Part shown: positions 44,365-56,205 of the stretch, piece by piece | How positions within the stretch are numbered: position 1 is the first letter of the stretch | How the letters are laid out: every line of letters begins with the position of its first letter | Origin: Anadara kagoshimensis | Taxonomy: Eukaryota; Mollusca; Bivalvia; Arcoida; Arcidae | Direction of reading: 5' to 3' | DNA length: 64,000 bases | NCBI GenBank assembly: GCA_021292105.1 | Contig: CM037861.1 | Coordinates: 31,977,674-32,041,673, forward strand | Program-made: the position numbers and the translations under genes | The notes under the pieces: model-generated | Told to the model about the DNA's origin: nothing | The model's input: only the letters and a program-made list of their open reading frames with translations | The model's database searches: none

Positions 44365-44798
44365 TAGGCAAACGACATTGACCTGTCCGCTTGACCTTTC
44401 ATTACAAACATTGATATACAATGAGACGTAGTGTTAGGGTTCGCAGGAAATATGGTAATAACACAAGCTTTCCACGAAAATACCTGTGTTCCTTGTAAGT
44501 AAATGTACTGGTACAAGTTTCACAATTATTCCTTAACTAAGAGTTTTCATAACTTAAATTTATCAAATTTTAACAATCTTTTAGGAACAGCAATTTTACG
44601 TTTTTGACAAGAATTCAATACAAATATTATCAGCTTTAAATTATTTTGAAATGATACTTTGAATAATTCAATGTCTTGAACAATAACAAAATCATTCAGA
44701 TTTGAAGTATCCATAAATTAGGTTACTGGAAATCTTAATTCTTGTTCTATCATGAATATTCAAATTAAAGGTCCAACGGACAGGTCAATGTTTGTCTA
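44365..44798. mobile_element. MITE 'TAGGCAAAC' family, long copy
   Basis: Ends TAGGCAAACGACATTGACCT and the complement of AGGTCAATGTTTGTCTA, with TA flanking at least on the right. At 434 bp it is twice the usual length because of extra AT-rich interior. No ORF. Confidence 0.85.
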
Positions 44799-44847
44799 TA
44801 CATACATAGAAATTTAGTTAAGAACTAAAGATAATAGCAAATAATAT

Positions 44848-45275
44848 AAGGTTATTGAACTGATGGTGTGAAATATTGTCGCGGGTCAACTCGGGAAAAT
44901 ATTTCACAATATCAGTTCAATAACCCTTTTATTATATAGCAAAATAAATTTCGTTTACTTCCCACTAATATTTCATCTAAAATTACCATTTTATCTTACA
45001 ATACATTAATATCGCACTACTGCTAGTTCTTGTATACGGATATAAGAACTAGTGCAACACGACAACAACACAGCGATGACGTCTTTCGTTATGTCACAAC
45101 AATCGTATGACGTCATAAACAACAGCGTCATGTGACAAAGCGTGCAATATGAAAAATTGGTTCGGTAACCCTCGGACTAGAACAATGTTTGAATGCAACT
45201 ATCAAAATTTATTGCACGCTAACACCTCGGGATTTATCGTTTAATTTCTATGCGAAGCATATATTGCTATAAAAT
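44848..45275 (-). mobile_element. Foldback element, second copy
   Basis: Reverse-orientation relative of 9091-9553. The terminal hairpin has arms at about 44849-44880 and 44896-44926 with a shortened loop. Then come TTATTATATAGCAAAATAAA, GATGACGTC and TATGACGTCATAAAC sites, TTGCACGCTAACACCTCGGG, and GCATATATTGCTAT. Diverged but alignable over its whole length. Confidence 0.75.
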
Positions 45276-45284
45276 AAATTTGTA

Positions 45285-45770
45285 ATATCGAATTGATAAA
45301 ATGTTCGAGCTTTGATATATACAATAGACTCATGACGTAATACTGAATTCCTTTAGCATTCGTATACTTTGATAGACAACATCTTCGTATGACGGTATGT
45401 TCAATACAGACACTTCTACGTGTATACATTCGTACTAAATTCGTGATATTGAATTCATTCAATATTCAAGCATTGATATACAACAGCCTCGCATGACGTT
45501 ATGTTCAATACATACACACTTCTGTGTTTATATATTCGTAATAAATTCGTTATATTGAATTCATTTAGTATTCAAACATTGATATTCAAGTGTCTACATG
45601 TATATATTCGTAATATTGAATTCCTTCAGCATTTGTACATTAATATTCAGCAGCCTCCTATGACGATATGTTCAATACAGACAATTCTACCAGTATATGT
45701 TCGTAATAAATTCGTAATATTGAATCTGATCAGTAAAAAATTTACACATTGATATACAGCTTCTTCGTAT
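45285..45770. repeat. ~104-bp tandem array
   Basis: Units carry ATGTTCAATACA(G/T)ACA, TATATTCGTA(A)TAAATTCGT, ATATTGAATTC and TTGATATACA. Anchors at 45401, 45504 and 45671 imply one truncated unit. Short frames on both strands here are repeat artefacts. Confidence 0.8.
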
Positions 45771-45992
45771 AATGATGTAGGATAACGTACAATGCATTTA
45801 GCCGGGTAGGTTCGAATTCCACTCGGAACAGATTTTGTCAGTTTCAACGGTCGTTTCCTCCAGATACTCCAGTTTCCATTGAATCATTGAATTGACCGTC
45901 CTGTTATAAGTGAAAGAATATTGAATTGGGCGAAAAAAACTTCATTCCAATGCTATGACGATATTTTCAATACACGGTTTTATATACGCGTG

Positions 45993-48161
45993 CTATACAC
46001 CACTGTCATAAAAGTTAATTCCCGTCCATCCAACTATACACTACTGTCATCATAGTTAATGCCCGTCCACCCAACTATACATCACTGTCATCATAGGTAA
46101 TTCCCGTCCACCCAACTATACATCACTGTCATCATAGTTAATGCCCGTCCACCCAACTATACACCACTGTCATCATAGTTAATGCCCGTCCACCCAACTA
46201 TACATCACTGTCATCATAGTTAATGCCCGTCCACCCAACTATACATCACTGTCATCATAGTTAATGCCCGTCCATCCAACTATACACCACTGTCATCATA
46301 GTTAATGCCCGTCCATCCAACTATACATCACTGTCATCATAGTTAATTCGCGTCCACCCAACTATACACCACTGTCATCATAGTTAATGCCCGTCCACCC
46401 AACTATACATCACTGTCATCATAGTTAATTCCCGTCCACCCAACTATACACCACTGTCATCATAGTTAATTCCCGTCCACCCAACTATACATCACTGTCA
46501 TCATAGTTAATTCCCGTCCACCCAACTATACATCACTGTCATCATAGTTAATGCCCGTCCACCCAACTATACACCACTGTCATCATAGTTAATGCCCGTC
46601 CACCCAACTATACACCACTGTCATCATAGTTAATGCCCGTCCATCCAACTATACACCACTGTCATCATAGTTAATGTCCGTCCATCCAACTATACACCAC
46701 TGTCATCATAGTTAATTCCCGTCCACCCAACTGTACATCATAGTTAATGCCCGTCCACCCAACTATACACCACTGTCATCATAGTTAATGCCCGTCCACC
46801 CAACTGTACATCATAGTTAATGCCCGTCCACCCAACTATACACCACTGTCATCATAGTTAATGCCCGTCCACCCAACTATACACCACTGTCATCATAGTT
46901 AATTCCCGTCCACCCAACTATACACCACTGTCATCATAGTTAATGTCCGTCCATCCAACTATACACCACTGTCATCATAGTTAATGTCCGTCCATCCAAC
47001 TATACACCACTGTCATCATAGTTAATGTCCGTCCACCCAACTATACACCACTGTCATCATAGTTAATGTCCGTCCACCCAACTATACACCACTGTCATCA
47101 TAGTTAATGTCAGTCCATCCAACTATACACCACTGTCATCATAGTTAATTCCCGTCCACCCAACTGTACATCATAGTTAATGCCCGTCCACCCAACTATA
47201 CACCACTGTCATCATAGTTAATGCCCGTCCACCCAACTGTACATCATAGTTAATGCCCGTCCACCCAACTATACACCACTGTCATCATAGTTAATGCCCG
47301 TCCACCCAACTATACACCACTGTCATCATAGTTAATGCCCGTCCACCCAACTGTACACCACTGTCATCATAGTTAATGCCCGTCCACCCAACTATACATC
47401 ACTGTCATCATAGTTAATTCCCGTCCACCCAACTATACACCACTGTCATCATAGTTAATCCCCGTCCACCCAACTATACACCACTGTCATCATAGTTAAT
47501 GCCCGTCCACCCAACTGTACATCATAGTTAATGCCCGTCCACCCAACTATACACCACTGTCATCATAGTTAATGCCCGTCCATCCAACTATACACCACTG
47601 TCATCATAGTTAATGCCCGTCCACCCAACTGTACATCATAGTTAATGCCCGTCCACCCAACTATACACCACTGTCATCATAGTTAATGCCCGTCCACCCA
47701 ACTATACATCACTGTCATCATAGTTAATTCCCGTTCACCCAACTATACATCACTGTCATCATAGTTAATGCCCGTCCACCCAACTATACACCACTGTCAT
47801 CATAGTTAATTCCCGTCCACCCAACTATACACCACTGTCATCATAGTTAATGCCCGTCCACCCAACTATACATCACTGTCATCATAGTTAATTCCCGTCC
47901 ACCCAACTATACACCACTGTCATCATAGTTAATTCCCGTCCACCCAACTATACACCACTGTCATCATAGTTAATTCCCGTCCACCCAACTATACACCACT
48001 GTCATCATAGTTAATGCCCGTCCACCCAACTATACACCACTGTCATCATAGTTAATGCCCGTCCATCCAACTATACACCACTGTCATCATAGTTAATGCC
48101 CGTCCACCCAACTATACACCACTGTCATCATAGTAAATGCCCGTCCATCCAACTATACACC

Positions 48162-48165
<4 letters not shown>
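45993..48165. repeat. 41-bp satellite array, about 54 units
   Basis: Unit core: CACTGTCATCATAGTTAATG then CCCGTCCACCCAACTATA, 41 bp. Six units are 32 bp long through loss of the same 9 bp, and all six carry CTGTA for CTATA. Pairs of short units at 46731/46804 and 47164/47237 have identical 73-bp spacing, so a block of ~433 bp was duplicated within the array. There are no variable spacers, so it is not CRISPR. G/T and C/T positional variants (TTCCC/TGCCC/TGTCC, CCACC/CCATC) would allow internal phylogeny. Confidence 0.97.

Positions 48166-48194
<29 letters not shown>
48166..48194. repeat. (TG)n microsatellite
   Basis: About 14 TG repeats immediately follow the last satellite unit. Confidence 0.97.
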
Positions 48195-48199
<5 letters not shown>

Positions 48200-48269
48200 T
48201 ACCGCATGTGTACATGTAATCGAGTTATGTGTGTGTAAATACCGCATGTGTACATGTAATCGAGTTATG
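48187..48269. repeat. ~40-bp duplication after the (TG)n
   Basis: GTGTGTAAA(AA)TACCGCATGT and ACATGTAATCGAGTTATGT occur twice, the second copy ~40 bp downstream. Confidence 0.9.
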
Positions 48270-48544
48270 TATTCTTATATTTTACTAATTTGAACACAAA
48301 ACGTGGGAAAAGGTGTTTCAGTAAAATGCCAAAATTATATATTTGTATAAATAAATTAGAATAAATATAATGTTTCTGATTATTTTAATTATTTGTTTAA
48401 TTAAATTAAAGCATGATACTTATATTTATGTTTCGAAGCATTAATTAAAAGTTAAATACAATACAAACCTGCCGACAGTTTAACACTACGCTCACGAATT
48501 GCGAATAGACATCTAACCTAGACTCGATGAACCATTTCAACTAA

Positions 48545-48870
48545 TCAAATACAAACATACTAATCCATGTCCGAATCACAATCCAGAAGCAAAGTAAAAA
48601 CTTTGGAACTGACAAGTTAGGTTAGACACGTGAACTTCCACCAGGGAAGTGAGACCTGGTGGTCCGGAAGGGTAAGCACCTCCTGTTTAGCTAGCTACAC
48701 CCGCCGCGTGTGTATTAAAAATTGTGTGAAAGGAACATGCAAATAAATCCAGGGCAATCCTGGACACAGAGACATCAAACTTATCAATAATACTGTGATG
48801 ACGGCGATAAAACTTTTTGAAGGCCTTGATAAACCTAGAGATGGTAAGCTGTTTGGCTAAACAATAAACT
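48545..48870 (-). mobile_element. Penelope-like RT C-terminus plus 3' tail, copy 25
   Basis: Well-conserved reverse-strand copy: CATACTAATCCATGTCCGAA, CACCAGGGAAGTGAGACC, GGTCCGGAAGGGTAAGCACC, TAGCTAGCTACACCCGCC, then thumb sequence to TTTGAAGGCCTTGATAAACC. A ~25-bp gap removes the end of the RT. Confidence 0.88.
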
Positions 48871-48874
48871 ATGA

Positions 48875-49290
48875 TTCTTATCTATCAAACGTATCAGAAC
48901 ACTAATCACTTTTTTCAGATTTTTGCCTTCAATCGCCGGAATAATGTCTCATTTGAGCTAAAATATTATAGCTTGGTTGTAAAGTGACGTCCAAATTGCC
49001 ATTTATGTAATTTTTTTTCTTAAAATCCTTCTAAAAAAGCCATCGACATGTATATCAAATATCAACAATTGTCATTGTTTGAAGGCATTTATAACAGAGA
49101 ATAATATAGATGATAAGCAATAATTGACCTTCGATATTTTATTGAAATGCAAATATTTGTTTATTAGACAGGCAATTATTACGATTTTTTCGCCCTGGAT
49201 ATTTCATTTCTTCATTAGTAGACTTTACCTATGTGTAATGAATATTTATAATGTACCATTACATTTCGTGTTGTAAGGATTGCACATGCA
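48875..49290. other. Spacer, nothing recognised
   Basis: No supported feature. Confidence 0.45.
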
Positions 49291-49294
49291 AAAC

Positions 49295-49455
49295 AAAAAC
49301 ACAAAAACAAACATACTACTGGTAGTCCATGTCTGAATCAAAAACCAGAAGCAAAGTAAAAACTTTGGGACTAAAGTCAGGTGAGACACGTGAATTTCCA
49401 CCAGGGAAGTGAGGCCGGGTGCTCCGGGAGGGTAAGCACCTCCTGTGAAGCTGTT
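49295..49455 (-). mobile_element. Penelope-like 3' tail, copy 26
   Basis: Reverse-strand 3' UTR only: AACAAACATACTACTGG, CACCAGGGAAGTGAGGCC, GGGTGCTCCGGGAGGGTAAG. Ends at CTCCTGTGAAGC, losing the GCTAGC part. Confidence 0.85.
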
Positions 49456-49459
49456 TATA

Positions 49460-50210
49460 TGACATATAAGGATCACTACGGCGCCGACGGCTTCTTGTTC
49501 CTATGGCAAAGTTCCATTGATCAGGTATCACAAAAATATCCGAGTAACAGTTTTACACTTGTAGCTAAAAGCATTTATTATATTTTTGTCTTTTTTCGTC
49601 TTATTAAGGCTCCCACCACAATGTGTGTATGAGACTTCTTATTTTTTTATCATTATTTTATTATTATTCTACTTTTCGCACGGCGCTTGTCTGCACTTTT
49701 TCTCGAAAATGTCTCGCTCAATCTCAATGAAACTTTATAGAAACAATGAATCAGCCATATGCATGTAAATGTGCAATACGCATTTAAAATTTTCAACATG
49801 GCTGTCGTTACCATGACAACAAGGGAGGTGGAAGACTTTCGTCATTGTGTTTATCACAATTGTAATTCTAATTGCTTTTTGTTGTGTGGTTAAATTCACT
49901 GTTATTTTTATTAACTATGTTTATTGTTATGTGTTCTTGGTTGATTCTACTTTTGTCATAATGCATAATTTTATGAAGCTACAATGTATATACATATATT
50001 TAATCACAAATTGTTTTTCGTTGTATCTCCAGTTGATATTCTATTCTAAATCAATTCACGGTCAATTACATCGTAGATCTAAGAAAGCCCGTAGTTAAAT
50101 GAAACCAGTGGAATGAACCACGTTGGTAAATAAACTGGAAGAATCTGATCACGGATGAATGAACAACTCTTAAAACGTCAGTTTTCGTTTCCAAATAATT
50201 ATCACATACC
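49460..50210. other. Spacer with unrecognised short frames
   Basis: Three overlapping frames of 60-83 codons (49381-50098). One has a hydrophobic stretch, but all are T-rich low-complexity and I recognise no family. Confidence 0.35.
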
Positions 50211-50214
50211 GTTT

Positions 50215-50930
50215 TATGTCAAAACCACAATTTCAAAAGCAAAGCATAAATCATACTAATCCATGTCCAAATCACAGTCCAGAAGCAAAGCATAAACTTT
50301 GAAAACTGGTCAATTAAGTTAAACACTTGAACTTCAAACAAGGAAGGGGAGCAACAACCGCCATGTGTGAAATCAAAATAGAGAATAAAAGGAACATAGA
50401 ACCGTGGGGTGTAAAATACAAATTTGGATATGGACATCATACCTGTCAACAATATTGTGATGACGGACAAAAAACGTTCTGAGGACTTTGATAAGCCTAA
50501 GATTGCAATATTCCCGAGTCAACAATTTATTGTAAGAGCTTTGCTTCGTTGGGTAAAGTCCAAGTAGTTCAAGTTGTAGGTTGACCTGAATGAGAGATTT
50601 CCATGTTACGTTAATAAATGTTAAATGTATAAAAGTACACGATAGTTCGTTCTTTCTTTTTAATCTCATGCAGTAATATACTAATCAAAGTATTTTAGTG
50701 TTTTGTTCATTGTAAAAGTTGAATAATTAGCATTGAAACGTGAAAAACTCGTGATTATCGAAGTCAAAATGGTATTTACCAATCAGACCAGAATTATAGA
50801 TTTGGTGTTTTCTAAATTAATTCTGTCCCCTGACTGTCGTTAATTAAATAATTCAATTCAGTGAAAGCAATTTCATGTTTCCATTTATTTATTACGTGTA
50901 TCAAGCAATTTTTTTATACGCAGATGTTAA
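50215..50930 (-). repeat. Segmental tandem unit 1 (RT tail plus flank)
   Basis: A Penelope-like tail (50215-50585, reverse strand, AATCCATGTCCAAATCACAG ... GAACTTCAAACAAGGAAG, with its central hairpin segment deleted) followed by a unique flank: ATGTATAAAAGTACACGATA, TAAAAGTTGAATAATTAGCA, TTAATTCTGTCCCCTGACTG, CAATTTCATGTTTCCATT. The whole recurs twice downstream. Confidence 0.88.
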
Positions 50931-50939
50931 TCAATTCCT

Positions 50940-51645
50940 GTAACCACTTCTATCAGGGAAGTGAAGCCGGGTGCTCCGGAAGGGTAAGCATCTGTCTAGC
51001 TACACCCGCCACATGTAAAATCAAAATTGAGAATGGAATGAACATTGAACTATATAAATTTAGATACAGAAACCTAACACTTATCGCTGATATCGTGATA
51101 ACGGCCATAAAACTTTCTGATGGTATTTCAAAGCCGAGGCTTGCAATATTCCCGAGACGGATATTGTATTGCATTTACTTGCAATTAATCTTTGTCAACA
51201 ACTTCTTTGTAAAAATTTGCTTCGTTGCAATATTCACGAGACAGATATTGTATTGGTAAGCAACTTGCTTTGTTGGATTTAGTTCACGTAGTTCAAATGA
51301 TAGGAAGAACTGAACGGGATATTCCCATGTTATGTAAATAAATATTGCATTACAGGTGTATAAAAGTACACAATAGTTCGTCCTTTCTTTTTAATTTCAT
51401 GCATTAATATACTATATAAAATATTTTAGTGCTTTGTCCATTGTAAAAGTTGAATAATTAGTATTGCAACGTGAAAAATTGTGCTTTATTGAAGCCAAAA
51501 TGGCATTTACCAATGGAATTTGGTGTTTTCTAGATTAATCCTCTCCTGAGTGTTGTTAATTAAATCATGTCATTCATTGAAAGCAATTTCATGTTTTCAT
51601 TCATTTATTACGTATATCAAACAGTAGTTTATATACAATTGTAAA
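50940..51645 (-). repeat. Segmental tandem unit 2
   Basis: An RT tail (50940-51290: AGTGAAGCCGGGTGCTCCGG, then CGCCACATGTAAAATC, then thumb remnants) plus the same flank (TTACAGGTGTATAAAAGTAC, TAAAAGTTGAATAATTAGTA). The copy contains a small internal duplication in its thumb end (TTGCAATATTC(C/A)CGAGAC at about 51143 and 51225). Confidence 0.88.
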
Positions 51646-51654
51646 TCAGTTCCT

Positions 51655-52505
51655 GCAACCACTTCTACCAAGGAAGTAAAGCCAGGTGTAGCTAGTTAGA
51701 ATGATGCTTACCTTTCCGTCACATGTAAAATCAAAATCGAAAGTGAAAGGAACATGGAACTATATAAATTTGGATACAGAAACATCACACTTATCAGTGA
51801 TATTGTGGTGACGACTATAAAGCTTTCTGATGTCCTTCATAAACTTTACAAGCCTTTACTTGCAATTAATCTGTGTCAACAACTTCTTTGTAAAAATTTG
51901 CTTCGTTGTATAAAGGTCAGTAGTTCAAGTTGTAGGATGAACTGAATGAGATATCCCCATGTTATGTAAATAAATGTTAAATTATAGGCAAACAACATTG
52001 ACCAGTCCGTTTGACCTTTCATTAGGAATATTCATATAATACATGGGTAGGGTTAGGATTCACAAATAATACATATACACATTGTCCATGATTAGTGTTC
52101 ACATCATATAGACGAAATATACACGTACTATCCCTATTGCTTAAATTTTTACTTGTCTATAATGAATATTTAAATCAAAGGTCAAGCAGACAGGTCAATG
52201 TTGTTTGCCTATACAGGTGTATAAAAGTACACGATAGTTCGTCCTTTCCTGTATTTCATGCATTAATATACTCAATAAGGTATTCTAGTGTTTTGTCCAT
52301 TGTAAAAGTTGAATGATTAGCCTTGAAACGTGAAAAAATCGTGATTATCGAAATCAAATGGTATTTACCAATCAGACCAGAGTTATAGATTTGGTGTTTC
52401 CGAAATTAATTCTGTAACCTGACTGTCGTTAATTAAATCATGCAATTCATTGAAAGCAATTTCATGTTTCCATTCATTTATAGTCTATATCAGGCAGTAG
52501 TTCAT
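51655..52505 (-). repeat. Segmental tandem unit 3, with MITE insertion
   Basis: An RT tail (51655-51930, the most eroded: GGAAGTAAAGCCAGGTG, then CTAGTTAGAATGATGC) plus the same flank, interrupted by a MITE at 51985-52211. The flank continues at 52214 with CAGGTGTATAAAAGTACACG. Confidence 0.88.
51985..52211. mobile_element. MITE 'TAGGCAAAC' family, copy with empty sister sites
   Basis: 227 bp, ends TAGGCAAACAACATTGACCA and the complement of AGGTCAATGTTGTTTGCCTA, TA duplicated at 51983-51984 and 52212-52213. Unit 2 shows the empty site (GCATTACAGGTG), which proves a simple TA-duplicating insertion. Confidence 0.95.
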
Positions 52506-52717
52506 TGATAATGATATAAATAGCCATTATACCTGAATGGAATAAAGACAGGTATTGTAAATATAGTGGAAGTAGATCTATAAAATCGGAACAAGCACAG
52601 GACATAAAACCATGTCCATTATTGTGGATGGATCGAAAACATGTGGGTGCTTCTGATAGTTAAATTGGTCTATTTAAACTTTTCGGGTTTCACTTTTACT
52701 TATTTTGATTTTATATA

Positions 52718-52822
52718 TATATATATATAATATATATATTTAACAAACAACTGGACATGAATGCCGTTAACAGCAATGTTAACGATTAAATAAATAAATA
52801 AATAAATAGATAAATAAATAAC
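52718..52822. repeat. (TA)n and (TAAA)n simple repeats
   Basis: About 20 bp of TA at 52718-52737, and TAAA-type repeats at 52788-52822. Confidence 0.9.
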
Positions 52823-52824
52823 AT

Positions 52825-53390
52825 TATTTTTTAAAAAGACAATTGTATTGTCTAGAAATGGCGCGTTATTTGACTTGCTTTTCCCGACAAGGAAAGTTAA
52901 AGCACTATTAACACCATTAAGACAGTTCAATGGTTGAATAAAATATAACAAAGACATATTCCAAAATAATGTTGGACCTCTAAATTGTTAAATGTGAACT
53001 TTGAAACGCTTTTGTTCATACTGAAATAAAAATTTAAAAAAAAAAAAATCAAGTTTACCCTAGTATAATTTTAAACATTTATTAAATATTATTGGAACTT
53101 TACATTATACACGATTTTTATATGTGTGCCTAGGTTTAGCATTTGTTAGCATCGTTTACACCAACCCTTTAGACACCAAATGTCTACAAAAGAATATACT
53201 GAGCAGCAAACGTACTTGGTATGCAGTTGGTTTGAAATTACAGCCAGGTTCTAGATTGTAGAAGGTTTCATAATTTACTAGAAATATTTTGTTGTGAAGT
53301 AGTAGCCTGTTCCTCCAAATCCGCGAAAGAAACCTTTAACTGTACATAATTGTATTATCCACATTCTTAAGTAATTACCCCTCAACGAAT
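52825..53390. other. Spacer, nothing recognised
   Basis: No supported feature. Confidence 0.45.
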
Positions 53391-53394
53391 AATC

Positions 53395-53530
53395 AGAATG
53401 AGAATTGTATTGGTGTTTTAATCAATTCTGTATATTGTAAATAAGTTCCTGTAATAATTTTGAAAGCAATTTCATGTATCGAAGAATTTATTGAGTATAT
53501 AAAACAAATTTGATTATAACTCATTGGCAC
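53395..53530. repeat. Possible fourth, decayed segmental unit fragment
   Basis: TTGAAAGCAATTTCATGTAT and TTATTGAGTATATAAAACA resemble the flank ends of the tandem units at 51590 and 52450. The similarity is short and loose. Confidence 0.4.
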
Positions 53531-53799
53531 AAATAGCCTTTGTTGCAGACAAAGCTAAAAGCACTATACACTTAAAATACGAACATAAAATATCCATCTT
53601 AAGAAGGCAGAAAACTGGCGATCTGATCGGTAAGGAACATAAGGTTGCCTTCAAACACTACACAATGCCGTAACTCAGTAGCCTGATTGATAATGACGGT
53701 TACGTGGTGTCTTCTCTGAAGTCCGAGTAAAACATACATATCGAATGTATAATTAATTATGTCTACTGTCTAATCCTAATTCGATTTCTTCTTGAATAA

Positions 53800-54040
53800 A
53801 ATATTGTCATCACAATATTGTTGATAAACAATCTCCGTATCCACAACTACCCTGGATAAATTTGACGTCAAACAGTTCATATTAATAACGATTTCCTAAG
53901 TAGGGCAAAGCTACCTAAACACGAGGTGTTTATCCTTCCGGATCACCCGGTCTCGCTTCCCTGTGTATAACTTTATTTGTCCGTTTTTTGTTTTTTAGGG
54001 ATGTTAATGGAACATGGACGGTATGTTTGTGTTTGATTGA
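53800..54040 (+). mobile_element. Penelope-like RT C-terminus plus 3' tail, copy 30
   Basis: CATCACAATATTGTTGATAA, CTACCCTGGATAAATTTGAC, CTTCCGGATCACCCGGTC, ATGGACGGTATGTTTGTG. Diverged, with gaps around GGTGTAGC. Confidence 0.8.
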
Positions 54041-54149
54041 ATTTCTGAATACCTTGCGTCTAACACATAACCATTGGAACTGTTTAAGACAAACATATAT
54101 CAGAATGGTAAAGCCCATATATTAGCTGATAATGCCAAAACGTTTTAAT

Positions 54150-54780
54150 AATCCAACACAAACTTGTCCATGTCCAGACCACAATCCCTAAAGCAGAGCT
54201 GAGTTAAACACGTATGCGTCCACCAGGGAAGCGAGACCGGATTCTCCAAAAGGGTAAACACTATTGCCTTGCTAGTTACACCCGCCACACGTAAAATCAA
54301 AATGGGAAATACAGGAACATGGAACTAATATTGAATGCAGAGACAACATACTTATCAACAATATATGATGTTGGCAATAAAACTTTTGAGGGCCTTGCTA
54401 GGCCTACACTTTATTTGCAAACAGCTTTTATAAAATTCCTGTGGTAAGCTGTAATAGAACAAAATAGTTCCGGCTTGGATGAGCTATATTCATTTACTCA
54501 TTTTCATCGTGTGTAAAACGATATGTTTTTATAGAAATTAAGTGTAAAATATGTCGTGGACTTCAGACTTAACGATCTTTTTATCATTACTTTGTTTGCT
54601 TTTATTCCTTTGAGTTAACGTTTATAGTACATATCCAACGTTTTTAAAAACCTGTTTTATTCTAATGTTTGTCTGTGTGATATAAGTAATAAGTCACCTT
54701 GTTTTATCTATCGTAGCTTTATAGAATGTGTAGATTTTATTTGATATAAAACTCTATTACACCCTCGGCAGTCAAAAGTA
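54150..54780 (-). repeat. Segmental duplicate 1 (RT tail plus flank)
   Basis: An RT tail (54150-54450: CCATGTCCAGACCACAATCC, CACCAGGGAAGCGAGACC, CCGCCACACGTAAAATC, TTTGAGGGCCTTGCTAGGCC) followed by a flank (AAGTGTAAAATATG, TGTTTGTCTGTGTGATATAA, GTAGCTTTATAGAATGTG) repeated at 55240-55480. Confidence 0.75.
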
Positions 54781-54824
54781 TTAATATATCAAGCTTAAAA
54801 GAAAAGATAAAAAGCAATTATAAT

Positions 54825-55490
54825 ATAAAAACAAGCATACCAATCCATGTCCAAATCACAATCTCAAAACACAAAACATAAAATTTTGAAACTGGCAAAT
54901 AACTTAAACGTGAACTTTCACCGGGTGCTAAGGAAGGGTAAGTGCCTCCTGTCTAGCTAGCTACATCTATAAAATTAAAAATTAAAGGAACATAGAACTA
55001 TTGGACGTCAAATATATTCAGGGTAGTGTTGGATACTGCGACATCATGGTATAAGTAATATTATGATGACGGACAACTTTTTGAGGGCCTTGGCAAATTT
55101 AGGCTTGCAATATCTACGAGTAATCAGTTTATTGTGAGCAGCTTGTATAAAACTCCCTTAGTTAATCGAGAAAAGATGTAATGGAAAAAATTAAGTCCCT
55201 TGAATTATCTAGATTTATTTTTTCATTTCATTTTTTGTTGATATTTTTATTAAAATAAAGTGTAAAATTTACCATGTACTTCACACTTTTACTATTCTCC
55301 TTGTTATAACTTTGTCTTTTTATTGCTTAGTTATATTTTTTAAAATCTGTTTTTATTAGTATTGTTTTAATGTTTGTCTGTGTGTTACAAGTATAAGGAT
55401 GTCTTTTTTTGTCTGTCATAGGTTTATAGAGATTTCTACCTTAGCTTTATAGAATGCGTTAGTTTTATTTTATTACAGAGGTCGGATGAA
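54825..55490 (-). repeat. Segmental duplicate 2 (RT tail plus flank)
   Basis: An RT tail (54825-55155: AACAAGCATACCAATCCATG, ACCGGGTGCTAAGGAAGGG, CTAGCTAGCTACATC, TTTGAGGGCCTTGGCAAATT) plus the same flank (AAGTGTAAAATTTACCATG, TGTTTGTCTGTGTGTTACAA, TAGCTTTATAGAATGCG). The offset is about 700 bp from duplicate 1. Confidence 0.75.
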
Positions 55491-55499
55491 ACTCTGCTC

Positions 55500-56030
55500 C
55501 CCTCTGGGTAGTCTAGTCATAACTATCGAAATACCAAACTATAGACAATTAAAATAGAAAGAAATTAACTGAAACCATATAACCAAGGACGTGACACAAA
55601 GATATGATCAGATTCATAGCACACAAACTTTATTAAATGGAGGATTTTGATACCATCGCAGAACTAGTTGTAAGCTTTATTGTACAATGAAAACTATAAG
55701 GAACTACAATGTCCTTTAAGCAGTCTTTTTGTGAACTGACATACGTAGATCATCTGAAAATGACATAATCACAACAGAATTATGTAATTAATAAACTGTC
55801 ACTTTAACAATGAAAATATAATTTTCAAAAGATAAACTGTATATTTCCTTTCCAAGCAATACAGATTGGATGTTCTTAGTTAAGAGAAAATTACTAAATT
55901 CTTTATTTAAAGACAGGACCAGGTATAGATGAAATGGCAAAGTTTGAACTTTGCAATATGCTCGGAGCAATTTGCAGGGATAGTTCTTTTGCATGCCACA
56001 CCTAATGTAACACTACTCATTGATTTTAAG
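55500..56030. other. Spacer, nothing recognised
   Basis: No supported gene; a 68-codon minus frame has no recognisable domain. Confidence 0.4.
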
Positions 56031-56034
56031 TTCT

Positions 56035-56205
56035 CTTCTGAAGGACTCTTTGACTTTCATTTCTAAATGCCGAGTGCATTACGAAAATAACAGCCACTAT
56101 CTACTTTCAATCTGGCCAAGCCCATAGCCAGGTTTAGAGCACAGACCTCCCACATAGGGAGCAGGATTTCTACCAACTAAACTATTATAGTGGTATAACT
56201 GAAAA
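56035..56205 (-). mobile_element. SINE, family 3, head half
   Basis: Reverse-strand head and start of body: ATGCCGAGTGCATTACG, AGCCACTATCTACTTTCAA, a degraded B-box near TAGAGCACAGACC and the A-box region ACCAACTAAACTA. The tail is missing. Confidence 0.6.

Noticed and set aside
45241..45847. Frames of 66-83 codons on both strands
   Set aside because: They lie in the ~104-bp tandem array, and frames on opposite strands overlap.
45993..48165. Regular array as CRISPR
   Set aside because: Units are contiguous with no variable spacers, no leader or cas genes, and the context is eukaryotic. It is a satellite.
49460..50098. Hydrophobic short frames as membrane proteins
   Set aside because: T-rich DNA gives Phe/Ile/Leu-rich frames by composition alone, and no homology is recognised.
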